Source of the DNA: JBCBWG01 sp964579305 | Lineage (GTDB): Bacteria; Pseudomonadota; Alphaproteobacteria; Rhizobiales; Hyphomicrobiaceae | Length of the DNA: 48,454 bases | Assembly (NCBI GenBank): GCA_964579305.1 | Contig: CAZOGY010000011.1 | Span: 1 to 48,454 of the forward strand | Direction: 5' to 3' | Part shown: positions 18,439 to 27,426 of the stretch, in pieces | How positions within the stretch are numbered: the first letter of the stretch is position 1 | Layout: each line of letters begins with the position of its first letter | Translations under genes and position numbers: made by a program | The notes under the pieces: model-generated | The model's input: only the letters and a program-made list of their open reading frames with translations | What the model was told of the DNA's origin: nothing | Databases searched by the model: none

Positions 18439-18984
18439 ATGCCCGACGTGACACTTGAGCCATTGCTAGAACAAGCCTTTTTCCCGTTCGGCGATGTGAT
18501 CGAAATGGCCGGCCGGTACGACTTCCAATTCAACGCTGGCAACTGCGACCGCTGGCACGATCTGGCGCGCCTGGAAGCGCTGCCGGCCGGCCCAGACGAC
18601 ACCGCCCGCCTCAACGTGGCTCTGACCCGCGCGCGGCCCTATGCGCTGCCCTTGACGTTCACGCTCATGGAGCGACATCCGCTCGGCAGCCAGGCGTTCG
18701 TACCGCTTAGCCGGCGGCCGTTTGTTGTGATCGTCGCGCCTGACGAACATGGCAGGCCAGGGCCGCCCCGCGCGTTTCTCACCGCGCCTGGCCAGGGCGT
18801 GAATTACTTGCGCAACGTCTGGCACGGCATCCTGACGCCGCTCGAAGCAGAAAGCGATTTCCTGATCATCGACCGGCACGGAGGCGGGACTAATCTGGAA
18901 GAGGCGCATTTGCCCATCAGCTACACGGTCCGCGCTGACGGCATTGGCCGCGCCTTCGCAAACAGCGGCGCCGTTGGGCGTTGA
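18439..18984 (+). CDS. allA: Ureidoglycolate lyase
   Basis: Cleaves (S)-ureidoglycolate to glyoxylate and urea, the last step of the pathway encoded here. The 181-residue protein fits the AllA cupin-like family. It shows FFPFGDVIEM at the N-terminus, the segment TFTLMERHPLGSQAFVPL, the PFVVIVAP strand, APGQGVNYLRNVWHGILTPL and FLIIDRHGGGTNLEE. AAGGAG lies a few bases before the ATG. It follows the puuE-uraD fusion by 44 bases and precedes xdhA by 112, so it probably shares a transcript with at least the fusion gene. Urea would need a urease or carboxylase encoded elsewhere, as none is present in the window. Confidence 0.95.
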   Translation: MPDVTLEPLLEQAFFPFGDVIEMAGRYDFQFNAGNCDRWHDLARLEALPAGPDDTARLNVALTRARPYALPLTFTLMERHPLGSQAFVPLSRRPFVVIVAPDEHGRPGPPRAFLTAPGQGVNYLRNVWHGILTPLEAESDFLIIDRHGGGTNLEEAHLPISYTVRADGIGRAFANSGAVGR

Positions 18985-19096
18985 ATGGCTGTTTAACAAG
19001 CGCCTGCCCGCGCAATGGTCATGTGCTTGGCCTTGCCGCATGCGCCCGCGGTGCTAGCGTATCTTTCCATATCCGCCTGGCCCGATACCGCAGTCG

Positions 19097-20629
19097 ATGA
19101 GCTTGATCACAGTGCCAAAGAGCGAACCGGATCGTGAAATCACATTCATTTTGAACGGCGCCAGGGTCCACGTCCGCGACCTTGCGCCGACGACGACGCT
19201 GCTTGACTACCTCCGCCAGCACCGTCGCCTGACCGGTACCAAGGAGGGTTGTGCGGAGGGTGACTGCGGCGCGTGTACCGTCGCGGTCGGAAGTTTGGGC
19301 AGCGACGGCGCAGTTGTCTGGCGGCCGCTCAACGCCTGTATCCTGTTCCTGCCCATGCTGCACGGCAAAGCGGTCATCACGGTTGAAGCGCTCGCGGGCC
19401 CGCAAGGACAGCTCCATCCAGCACAACAAGCCATCGTCGATCATCACGGCACGCAATGCGGTTTTTGCACGCCCGGTTTCGTCATGTCGCTGTATGTGGA
19501 TCAGCTCAACCGCGCCGCTGGGCGTCATTTGGCGCCTGCAACCGACATGCTGGCTGGAAACCTGTGCCGCTGCACAGGATATGGTCCGCTGATCGATGCT
19601 GCGCAGGGGCTGCGCGAGCAAGCCTTGCCCGATTGGGATCCGTCTCAGACAACCGCCGACGAACTGAACGGCCTGGCCGCGGCGGCATCACAAAACGTGT
19701 CGTTAAGTCGGAACGGCCACACCTGGTTCATCCCACCTGACTTGGAAACGGCTGCGCACCTCTACGCCGAAAATCCGTCCGCCACGATTGTTGCGGGCGC
19801 CACGGATGTTGGTCTGTGGGTCACCAAACAATTGCGGATATTGCCGACTGTGATTGCGCTGACCGACGTACCCGAACTCAAACGCATCGCCGTGACGTCT
19901 GAAACAATCGAAATCGGTGCGGCCGTGACCTACGCCGAGGCACAGGACAAGTTGGCTGAATTGGCCCCGGATCTGGGCGAGTTGGTGCGCCGGATCGGTG
20001 CCCTTCAGGTCCGAAGCGCGGGGACGATCGGCGGCAATATCGCCAACGGCTCGCCGATCGGTGACACGGCTCCTGCATTGATTGCGTTAGGCGCAGAGCT
20101 TGTCTTGCGCAGTGCCAAGGCCCAGCGGCGAATTCCGCTCGACGCGTTCTTCTTGGCGTATGGCGAGCAGGATCGCGCGCCGGGTGAATTGATTGAAGCC
20201 ATCATTGTTCCGCGCCCGGCCGACCCAACCGCCGTGCGCTGCTATAAGATTTCCAAGCGTCTCGACCAGGACATTTCCGCGGTATGCGGATGTTTCCATG
20301 TCACGGTCGGAGCGGACGATATCATCAGTTCAGCGCGGATCGCATTCGGCGGCATGGCTGGAATACCCAAACGCGCGCGCTCGGTTGAAGATTGCCTTGT
20401 CGGCGCGCGATGGTCGCACGACACAATCGAGACTGGTGCCCGCCGTTTCGCAGACGATTTTACACCGCTGAGCGATATGCGAGGTTCGGCAGAGTATCGT
20501 CTGCTCACGGCGCAAAACCTTTTGCGTAAATACTTCATCGAGCGAATCAACCCCGCTGCGATGACCCGCATCACCGAGGTGTATTGCGCAACTCACACCC
20601 CGAATGCGCCGAGCGTGGAGGCAGCGTAG
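19097..20629 (+). CDS. xdhA: Xanthine dehydrogenase small subunit (2Fe-2S and FAD domains)
   Basis: Electron-transfer subunit of xanthine dehydrogenase, which oxidises hypoxanthine to xanthine and xanthine to urate. The 510-residue chain has two [2Fe-2S] domains: C52, C57, C60 and C81 in the plant-ferredoxin-like part (KEGCAEGDCGAC), and C121, C124, C157, C159 in the helical part (CGFCTPGF and NLCRC). An FAD domain follows with IVAGATDVGLWVTKQ and RSAGTIGGNIANGSPIGD. The length is normal for bacterial XdhA. The gene directly abuts xdhB (stop at 20629, next start at 20630). It completes the link from the ade and guaD products to the PuuD substrate. Confidence 0.97.
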   Translation: MSLITVPKSEPDREITFILNGARVHVRDLAPTTTLLDYLRQHRRLTGTKEGCAEGDCGACTVAVGSLGSDGAVVWRPLNACILFLPMLHGKAVITVEALAGPQGQLHPAQQAIVDHHGTQCGFCTPGFVMSLYVDQLNRAAGRHLAPATDMLAGNLCRCTGYGPLIDAAQGLREQALPDWDPSQTTADELNGLAAAASQNVSLSRNGHTWFIPPDLETAAHLYAENPSATIVAGATDVGLWVTKQLRILPTVIALTDVPELKRIAVTSETIEIGAAVTYAEAQDKLAELAPDLGELVRRIGALQVRSAGTIGGNIANGSPIGDTAPALIALGAELVLRSAKAQRRIPLDAFFLAYGEQDRAPGELIEAIIVPRPADPTAVRCYKISKRLDQDISAVCGCFHVTVGADDIISSARIAFGGMAGIPKRARSVEDCLVGARWSHDTIETGARRFADDFTPLSDMRGSAEYRLLTAQNLLRKYFIERINPAAMTRITEVYCATHTPNAPSVEAA

Positions 20630-23017
20630 GTGATGGATGGCTCCTCAGGCAGCAAGCCGTCAGCAGCCGCACCGCCAGACCAGATCAACGGCGACGTTGG
20701 ACAAGCTCACCGTCACGACAGCGCGGCAAAGCACGTCACCGGCGCAGCGGCCTACCTCGATGATTTGCCGGAGCCGCCGGGGCTTGTTCATGTGCATATT
20801 GGGCAAAGCACCATTGCGCATGGCGTGCTGACGCGCATGGACCTGTCCGCGGTCCGTGCAACGCCAGGCGTCGTTGCGGTGTTGACGGCATCGGACATTC
20901 CCGGTCGCAACGATGTCAGCCCCATTGCGGGCGATGACCCGATGCTCGCTGATACAGAAATCAACTACTGGGGCCAGGCCCTGTTTGCCGTCGCAGCCGA
21001 AACCCGCGAAATTGCCCGCCGGGCTGCCACGCAAGCCGTCATTGAAACCGAGGTCCGCCCCGCCATTCTCGACATCGATGCCGCCATGGCGGCGCAGTCG
21101 CTGTTGGCACCCCCCGATACGTTTGCAATTGGCGATGCCGCAGCTGCAATCAATGCGGCCCCGCATGTCGTTGAGGGGCGCATTCGGATCGGCGGCCAAG
21201 AGCACTTCTACCTCGAAGGCCAGGCGGCGTTGGCCGTGCCGGGCGAGGATGATGACATCACCGTGCATGCCTCAACGCAGCACCCAACTGAGATCCAACA
21301 CAAGGTTGCGCAGGTGCTGGGCGTTCCTTTTAACGCGGTGACGATCGAGGTGCGTCGCATGGGCGGCGCATTCGGCGGCAAAGAGAGCCAAGGAAACCTG
21401 CCCGCCTGCTTGGCCGCCGTCGTTGCGCAAACAACAAAGCGGCCAGCCAAAGTCGTCTACGACCGCGATGACGACATGATGATCACGGGCAAGCGCCACG
21501 ATTTCCGAATTGATTATCGGGTCGGTTTCGACAGCGACGGCGTGATCAGCGGCCTTGAAGTGGATCAGGCGCTACGCTGTGGGATGTCTTGGGATCTTTC
21601 AGAGCCGATTGGCGATCGCGCGATGTTTCACGCCGATAATTGTTACTTCCTGCCAAATGCGCGCGTGACGTCCTATCGCTGTAAAACACACACACAATCC
21701 AACACGGCATTCCGTGGGTTCGGTGGCCCGCAAGGCATGCTCGGCATGGAACGGGTGATTGACCACATCGCAGCCCATTTGCAGCTCGACCCGTTGGTGG
21801 TCCGCTGCGCAAATTTTTATGATCACAAATCAAAGCGTGATGGCACGCGCTCCAGAACGCACTATGGCATGGCGGTCGAAGATTGCATCATTCAGGATTT
21901 GGTCGACGAACTTGTTGAAAGTGCCGACTATCACGCCCGTCGCGCGGCGATCCGTGAAGCGAATAAGAACAGCCCCTATTTGAAGCGCGGGATTGCCTTG
22001 ACTCCCGTAAAGTTTGGGATCTCGTTTACAAAAACGTTTCTGAACCAGGCCGGCGCGCTGGTTCATGTTTACACCGATGGGTCAATCGCCTTGAACCACG
22101 GCGGGACCGAAATGGGTCAAGGGCTTTTCACAAAAGTCGCGCAGGTCGTGGCGCACGTATTTCAGGTCGACATCGACCGGGTCAAAATCACGGCCACGTC
22201 AACGGCCAAGGTCCCCAACACGTCGGCGACCGCGGCGTCATCGGGCTCCGACTTGAACGGAATGGCGGCTCAAAACGCGGCCATGACCATCAAATCGAGA
22301 TTGACCGCTTTTTTGGCCGAGCATTATCAGACGCCGGCCGAGCTTATTCGCTTTGTCGGCGGTCAGGTGCAGGTCGGCGATACTGTCTTAACATTTGTTG
22401 AGGCTGTTCAGAAAGCCTATATGGCGCGCGTGCCGCTGTCGGCGACCGGGTTTTACGCGACGCCCAAAATAAGTTGGGACAAGGCTGAGGGCCGTGGTCG
22501 CCCGTTCTATTACTTTGCCTATGGCGCCGCAGTGGCTGAGGCTGCAATCGATCTCTTGACCGGTGAAAATCGCCTGCTCCGCGTCGATATTCTGCACGAT
22601 GTCGGCCAGTCACTGAACCCGGCTCTGGATTTCGGTCAAATCGAAGGGGGATTTGTGCAAGGCGCAGGCTGGCTGACCATGGAAGAATTGGTTTGGGACG
22701 CGCAAGGCCGGCTGATGACCCATGCGCCATCAACCTATAAAATCCCCACCGCCTATGATCGCGCCCCAGACATGCGCATTGCGATCTTTGCGCGTGGCGA
22801 AAATAGCGAAGAAACAATTTATCGGTCCAAGGCGGTCGGCGAGCCGCCCTTGATGCTCGGTATGTCCGCGTTTTTTGCGTTATCCGACGCAATTGCGCAA
22901 AGCGTTGAAACGCCATCCGCCTACGTGGATCTCAACGCACCCGCGACGCCGGAACGCGTTCTTCTGGCTGTGGAACGTTTGCGCCGTTGCAAACCCGCTG
23001 TCGCGGGCGCGACGTGA
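20630..23017 (+). CDS. xdhB: Xanthine dehydrogenase molybdopterin-binding subunit
   Basis: Catalytic subunit holding the molybdenum cofactor. The 795-residue length matches bacterial XdhB. Cofactor and substrate motifs seen include GQEHFYLEGQAALAVPGE, MGGAFGGKESQ, the arginine loop NTAFRGFGGPQGM, GGTEMGQGLFTKVAQ, TSATAASSGSDLNG, and near the C-terminus KAVGEPPLMLG, which contains the catalytic glutamate. The first codon is GTG at 20630 followed immediately by ATG at 20633; either may be used. The stop overlaps the xdhC GTG start (GTGA), so the three xdh genes form one translationally coupled unit. Confidence 0.97.
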   Translation: MMDGSSGSKPSAAAPPDQINGDVGQAHRHDSAAKHVTGAAAYLDDLPEPPGLVHVHIGQSTIAHGVLTRMDLSAVRATPGVVAVLTASDIPGRNDVSPIAGDDPMLADTEINYWGQALFAVAAETREIARRAATQAVIETEVRPAILDIDAAMAAQSLLAPPDTFAIGDAAAAINAAPHVVEGRIRIGGQEHFYLEGQAALAVPGEDDDITVHASTQHPTEIQHKVAQVLGVPFNAVTIEVRRMGGAFGGKESQGNLPACLAAVVAQTTKRPAKVVYDRDDDMMITGKRHDFRIDYRVGFDSDGVISGLEVDQALRCGMSWDLSEPIGDRAMFHADNCYFLPNARVTSYRCKTHTQSNTAFRGFGGPQGMLGMERVIDHIAAHLQLDPLVVRCANFYDHKSKRDGTRSRTHYGMAVEDCIIQDLVDELVESADYHARRAAIREANKNSPYLKRGIALTPVKFGISFTKTFLNQAGALVHVYTDGSIALNHGGTEMGQGLFTKVAQVVAHVFQVDIDRVKITATSTAKVPNTSATAASSGSDLNGMAAQNAAMTIKSRLTAFLAEHYQTPAELIRFVGGQVQVGDTVLTFVEAVQKAYMARVPLSATGFYATPKISWDKAEGRGRPFYYFAYGAAVAEAAIDLLTGENRLLRVDILHDVGQSLNPALDFGQIEGGFVQGAGWLTMEELVWDAQGRLMTHAPSTYKIPTAYDRAPDMRIAIFARGENSEETIYRSKAVGEPPLMLGMSAFFALSDAIAQSVETPSAYVDLNAPATPERVLLAVERLRRCKPAVAGAT

Positions 23018-24045
23018 CCAGGCAGGACACATTTCGTGCAATCGTGCGCTGCCGCCCGATGGCGAACCTCGCGCCGTTCGTCCGCGTGACCATTATCCGC
23101 ACGAGCGGCTCAACACCACGCGAAGCCGGTGCAGCCATGAATGTCTTTGCCAATCAGATCGAGGGGACGATTGGTGGTGGCCGGCTGGAATTCGAAGCCA
23201 TTGCGCACGCACGTCGACTTTTGCCGTCGCGCGATGTGCCAATGCATGCGGCACGATGGGCCCGCGACGTGCGGTCCGTCCCACTCGGCCCGGCCCTGGC
23301 ACAATGCTGCGGCGGTCGTGTCGATGTGCTCTATGAGGCGTTCGGCCCAGCCGAGATTGCGAGCCTCGCCCAGATCGCACAAACCGCGGCCGACAATGCT
23401 GAGCGGCCCGACAATCAAGCGCTTGACGGAGAGCTTTGGACCGAGCACCCCTTGCACGCCGGGCCGCCGCTCCGCGTTGTGATCAAGCCAACGCAGCATC
23501 AGGCAGCGCGCAAGCACAGCCCTGATGCCGCGCTTGCCGCCGACGCTTTCGCCGCTCGCGTGACGCCGGCCCACCCGCGCGTGTTTATCTACGGGGCCGG
23601 TCACGTTGGCCGGGCGTTGGTGGCAGCACTTGCACCGCTTCCACTGACTACGTTTTGGGTCGACACAGCGAAGGATCGTTTTCCAGATCACCGCCCAGCC
23701 GAAATACAACGGGTCATCGCGGCCGATCCGGCCCTGTTCGCCAAGTCCGCGCCGGGCGATGCGCTGCATGTGATCATGACCTATTCCCACAGCATGGATC
23801 TTGCCATTTGCCATGCCCTGTTGGCTGAAAGCACAGCGCGGTTCGTTGGCGTCATCGGCTCGCAAACCAAAGCGGCCCGCTTTCGCAAACGTCTCGCCGT
23901 AGCCGGGGTTTCTGAGGAAGCCCTCGCCACGCTCGTTTGCCCAATCGGCATCCCAGGCCTGACCGGCAAGGAACCAGAGGTGATCGCAGCCTCGGTTGCC
24001 GCCCAACTGCTTACGGTCACCATGTCAGACAGGCTATCGACATAA
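23014..24045 (+). CDS. xdhC: Xanthine dehydrogenase accessory protein XdhC
   Basis: Binds the molybdenum cofactor, supports its sulfuration and delivers it to XdhB. From the GTG at 23014, overlapping the xdhB stop, the product has 343 residues. The N-terminal XdhC/CoxI domain shows FVRVTIIRTSGSTPREAGAAM, GTIGGGRLEFEAI and LGPALAQCCGGRVDVLYE with the paired cysteines. The C-terminal Rossmann domain carries RVFIYGAGHVGRALVAAL and the conserved VMTYSHSMDLAICHALL, then FVGVIGSQTKAARFRKRL. The in-frame TTG at 22987 would extend into xdhB and is less likely. It is the last gene of the run; only a weak 5-bp hairpin without T-tract follows. Confidence 0.95.
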   Translation: MTRQDTFRAIVRCRPMANLAPFVRVTIIRTSGSTPREAGAAMNVFANQIEGTIGGGRLEFEAIAHARRLLPSRDVPMHAARWARDVRSVPLGPALAQCCGGRVDVLYEAFGPAEIASLAQIAQTAADNAERPDNQALDGELWTEHPLHAGPPLRVVIKPTQHQAARKHSPDAALAADAFAARVTPAHPRVFIYGAGHVGRALVAALAPLPLTTFWVDTAKDRFPDHRPAEIQRVIAADPALFAKSAPGDALHVIMTYSHSMDLAICHALLAESTARFVGVIGSQTKAARFRKRLAVAGVSEEALATLVCPIGIPGLTGKEPEVIAASVAAQLLTVTMSDRLST

Positions 24046-24179
24046 GGCACCCGAAAATGTGACCGAAGCCGCCGGTCGGCGCTGTCTCATTGCAGCGCGC
24101 GAAATGAACGCGGTGGCGGATAACAAGCCTGAGGCTTAATGACTCGACCGCAGTTGGTCAGGTGGGGTCGGATATTGCT

Positions 24180-25787
24180 CTAGCGGCAGTAAGCCCGCCG
24201 GCGCCGCTTGGCCATATCGAAATGGAAATGGTTGCGATGGGCTTCGTTGGATTCCGGTCCCAACACAGTGCCGAACCGTTTGCATGCGCCATCAAACAGC
24301 GCCCGCAGGAAATTGGCCTCTGCAATTGCCCGTGGGCTGCGCTTTGGCGGTGACAACGCTTCAGCGCGTTGGTCAGACCGGCGCGCCGATTGCGGACGTT
24401 TCGGGCCGTCCGGTCGCGAAGGCGCGGGCTTTGCCGCTGCCGGTGTCGCAGAGTTTCGCGTGACAACCCGGCTCCCGGCGCGCGGTGCCGCGCGGGATAT
24501 ACGCCGCCTGGCTTGTTGGCGCCGGCGCGATGCAATCACCGATGGGCGGCGGGTCGGCAGCGGAGGCGCGAGCTTTTGCGGCGACATCTGCGTTTGTCGG
24601 GCAGGCGAGAGCGCAATCGGTGCGACAATACTCTTTGCGCCACCGGCAATTGCGCGAGTATCGGCAGCAGGCTTGGCATCTGCTGGATTTGGCGTTGCCG
24701 CAAGCTGCTTTTCCAGATCGCGTTTGGTCGGACCCCAGCCATTGAGAACGCTGACCCTGGTCTTATCGGCAAAAACAAAAACAGGGATATCGATCGCGTT
24801 GCCGAAAGCGTGTTCGCTCAGTTTGCCGACCTTGCGACCGTAGCGATTGCGGCATGTGTAACCGCCCACGCCCCTGATACCGACAATCGTCTTGTTCAAG
24901 TGCGTGCGCGCGGCCGGCAGCGCGGTATTCCGCAGCCAGTCGTGGAAGGCGACGATCGTGCGGCAGTTGAGTTTCAAGGCGGGACGGAACCGCACCGTGT
25001 TCTGCCCGATCGTCAGCGATGAAAACTCAACCATTGCCGGGTCACCACAGCCGCCGCGCTTGACCGGCGTGATGCCGTTGACCTCGATACTGAGCGGCGA
25101 CAAGGCCTTGGAACAGGCGGCCATCGCGGATTGGATGGCGGCTGCAGGCCAAACGTCTGGCTCCGGCTCTTCAGTCTTAGCGGTGTCGGCGTTGCCGCCA
25201 TCGGGATCGGCGCTAAGCGGTTTCGATTTCCCGTCACGATCAGGGCGCACGGCCGAACCGGCGTTCGGCGTGGCGCGGCGCGGAACGATCGCAGGTGGTG
25301 GCGGAACACGCGGTCCCACGTCCCGCTTCTGCAGTGCCGCCGTGGACCCAGGTCTCGCGCGCTGCTCCATTACGATATCTTCGTTGGCGCCATCCGATAG
25401 CGCATTGGCTCGGTCAGATGGCGAAGTCGCCTGCGGATTGTCGCGGAAGCGACGCGGGTCATCCATGCGTCGGCGAGGCCCAGGGCGAGGCACAGGGCGA
25501 GGTTCGGGGTCTTGCGAGCCGATACGACCCAGCCGCTCAAGCTCCTGGCGCCGGCGTATGGGATTGCGGCCGGGCAACCAAGCGGCCAGCCCTTTGGACA
25601 TCGGCACTGGCGGCAGCTTGGCTGCCAGCGGCGAGACGCGCTGTCCGCTGCGTGGCGCCGCATCCGCAAGCCCAGAGCCCACGACAACCATCACGCCAAG
25701 CGCAAGCATACCGACGCGCCGAGCCAATTGTGCCAATGTCAGTCCCCAGACAATGCTCATGTCTGATGTCGCCGCCCCGTGTTCCAT
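24180..25787 (-). CDS. Extensin-like domain protein, probable cell-wall peptidase, with internal insertion
   Basis: An exported protein whose extensin-like C-terminal fold is related to zinc VanY/MepA-type peptidases acting on peptidoglycan; that activity is inferred. The 535 residues comprise an N-terminal hydrophobic signal (about 22-43), a Pro/Arg-rich stretch to about 210, and the domain core. The core holds ACSKAL, GGCGDPAMVEFSSL, YTCRNRYG, KLSEHAFGNAIDIPVF (H326, D333) and, at the end, EAHRNHFHFDMA (H517, H520, H522). Between about residues 363 and 485 a basic, Pro/Ala-rich low-complexity stretch of some 120 residues interrupts the domain, where relatives run straight from the GW-containing loop to the FL..L...AC..F helix. 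A start at 25760 is also possible. Confidence 0.85.
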   Translation of the reverse strand: MEHGAATSDMSIVWGLTLAQLARRVGMLALGVMVVVGSGLADAAPRSGQRVSPLAAKLPPVPMSKGLAAWLPGRNPIRRRQELERLGRIGSQDPEPRPVPRPGPRRRMDDPRRFRDNPQATSPSDRANALSDGANEDIVMEQRARPGSTAALQKRDVGPRVPPPPAIVPRRATPNAGSAVRPDRDGKSKPLSADPDGGNADTAKTEEPEPDVWPAAAIQSAMAACSKALSPLSIEVNGITPVKRGGCGDPAMVEFSSLTIGQNTVRFRPALKLNCRTIVAFHDWLRNTALPAARTHLNKTIVGIRGVGGYTCRNRYGRKVGKLSEHAFGNAIDIPVFVFADKTRVSVLNGWGPTKRDLEKQLAATPNPADAKPAADTRAIAGGAKSIVAPIALSPARQTQMSPQKLAPPLPTRRPSVIASRRRQQARRRISRAAPRAGSRVVTRNSATPAAAKPAPSRPDGPKRPQSARRSDQRAEALSPPKRSPRAIAEANFLRALFDGACKRFGTVLGPESNEAHRNHFHFDMAKRRRRAYCR

Positions 25788-26005
25788 GCGGTCCCAAAAC
25801 TAATCCAAGTCGGATGACGCAGACATGAATATCCAGTCATCTGGTCGATGCTTGCAATCGGCGCCTGAACCAGCGACGCGATCAGGACCCCAAACGCGTT
25901 CGTCGCAACCCGGTTGCAAAATCGCCATCGGACGTCAGCTTTGCCTGCCAGCGGCCGATACGCCATTGTGCCGCTGAAACGCCCCTACGAAAGGCAGCAT
26001 TCGCC

Positions 26006-27163
26006 ATGGCCAGCACCCCCAATCATCCCGAAATTCGCGAGGCGATCGCGCGGCTTTGTGAGGATTTTCCAGGTGCATACTGGCGTGAACTCGACCGCGA
26101 CATGGCCTACCCGCGCAAGTTTGTCGATGCCCTGACCCGGGAGGGTTATCTTGCAGCGCTGATCCCGGAAGAATTCGGCGGGGCCGGTTTGCCCATTTCT
26201 GCAGCCGCCGCCATTCTGGAAGAAATTCATCGCTCTGGCGGCAACGCAAGCGCTTGCCATGCGCAGATGTACACGATGGGCACCTTGCTGCGGCATGGCT
26301 CAGCGGAGCAAAAGCGCCGCTACCTGCCAGCGATTGCCACTGGCGAGCTGCGCCTTCAGGCTTTCGGCGTCACCGAGCCGACCAGCGGGACCGATACAAC
26401 GGCATTGCAGACGTTCGCGCGGCGCGATGGCGACAGCTATATCGTCAACGGCCAAAAAATCTGGACGTCGCGGGCGGAATATTCAGACCTGATGGTTCTG
26501 TTATGCCGCACAACACCACGCGAAAAAGTTGAAAAACGAACGGACGGGCTGTCGGTCTTGCTGGTCGATATGCGTAACGCAGCGCCGGGAACGCTGACGA
26601 TCCGCCCGATCCGAACGATGGTCAATCATTCCACGACGGAAGTGTTTTTCGACAACCTGCGCGTGCCGGCAGACGCCCTCATCGGCGAGGAAGGAAAAGG
26701 CTTCCGCTATATTCTTTCCGGCATGAACGCTGAGCGTATGTTGATTGCTGCAGAATGTATTGGTGATGCGAAGTGGTTTTTGCAGACCGGCGCGGACTAT
26801 GCGCGTGAGCGCAAAGTGTTCGGGCGTCCGATCGGCCAGAACCAGGGTGTACAGTTTCCGCTCGCCAAGGCATACGCCGACATGCGCGCGGCTGAATTGA
26901 TGCTGCTTGAGGCCATGCGCCTCTATGAAGCCGGTGAAAATCCTGGCGAGGAATCGAACCTGGCCAAGCTTTTGGCCGCCGACGCGTCTTGGGCTGCGGC
27001 GGAGGCCTGCTTGCAGCTTCACGGCGGGTTCGGCTTCGCTGAGGAATACGATGTCGAACGCAAGTTCCGCGAGACGCGGCTATACCAAGTTGCGCCGATC
27101 TCGACCAATTTGATCTTGAGCTATATTGGCGAGCACGTTCTTGATCTGCCCCGGTCTTATTGA
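26006..27163 (+). CDS. Acyl-CoA dehydrogenase family protein
   Basis: Flavoprotein of 385 residues with the full acyl-CoA dehydrogenase fold; it likely oxidises an acyl-CoA thioester to the 2-enoyl-CoA and passes electrons to ETF. FAD/substrate motifs are GVTEPTSGTD (121-130), NGQKIWTSRAEYSD and FFDNLRVPADALIGEEGKGF. The C-terminal QLHGGFGFAEEYDVERKFRE is also present. The usual C-terminal catalytic Glu (the EGT motif of medium-chain enzymes) is replaced by VAPIST. Glu243 in SGMNAERML occupies the helix position used as base by isovaleryl-CoA and long-chain dehydrogenases. The substrate cannot be specified, and no beta-oxidation partner lies nearby. It is divergent from the extensin gene across a 218-base gap. 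Confidence 0.9.
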   Translation: MASTPNHPEIREAIARLCEDFPGAYWRELDRDMAYPRKFVDALTREGYLAALIPEEFGGAGLPISAAAAILEEIHRSGGNASACHAQMYTMGTLLRHGSAEQKRRYLPAIATGELRLQAFGVTEPTSGTDTTALQTFARRDGDSYIVNGQKIWTSRAEYSDLMVLLCRTTPREKVEKRTDGLSVLLVDMRNAAPGTLTIRPIRTMVNHSTTEVFFDNLRVPADALIGEEGKGFRYILSGMNAERMLIAAECIGDAKWFLQTGADYARERKVFGRPIGQNQGVQFPLAKAYADMRAAELMLLEAMRLYEAGENPGEESNLAKLLAADASWAAAEACLQLHGGFGFAEEYDVERKFRETRLYQVAPISTNLILSYIGEHVLDLPRSY

Positions 27164-27426
27164 ATTTTGGGCACGGCTCGCGCGGTCCCGACGCCCCGCT
27201 TTGCGCTGGTGTTTCAAGAGCGCCTTGCGGGTGCCAACGTCGTGGGCTTTCTATGCACGCTGGCTAAGCATAAGCGGCGTCATGTCGACGTGCTCTGACT
27301 GCGGATGATCAATCGTCGGACGGCCTCGCATTGCGACGTCGCTTGTGCGAAACGGTCGCGGGCAACCCATCGGCGCCGCGACGGAACGGTCGGCTGAGAG
27401 TGTGGCGGGACTCAAGGGGACTTGCG

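Noticed and set aside
24061..24077. Hairpin GACCG-aagccgc-CGGTC after xdhC as a terminator
   Set aside because: Only five base pairs and no T-run on either strand.
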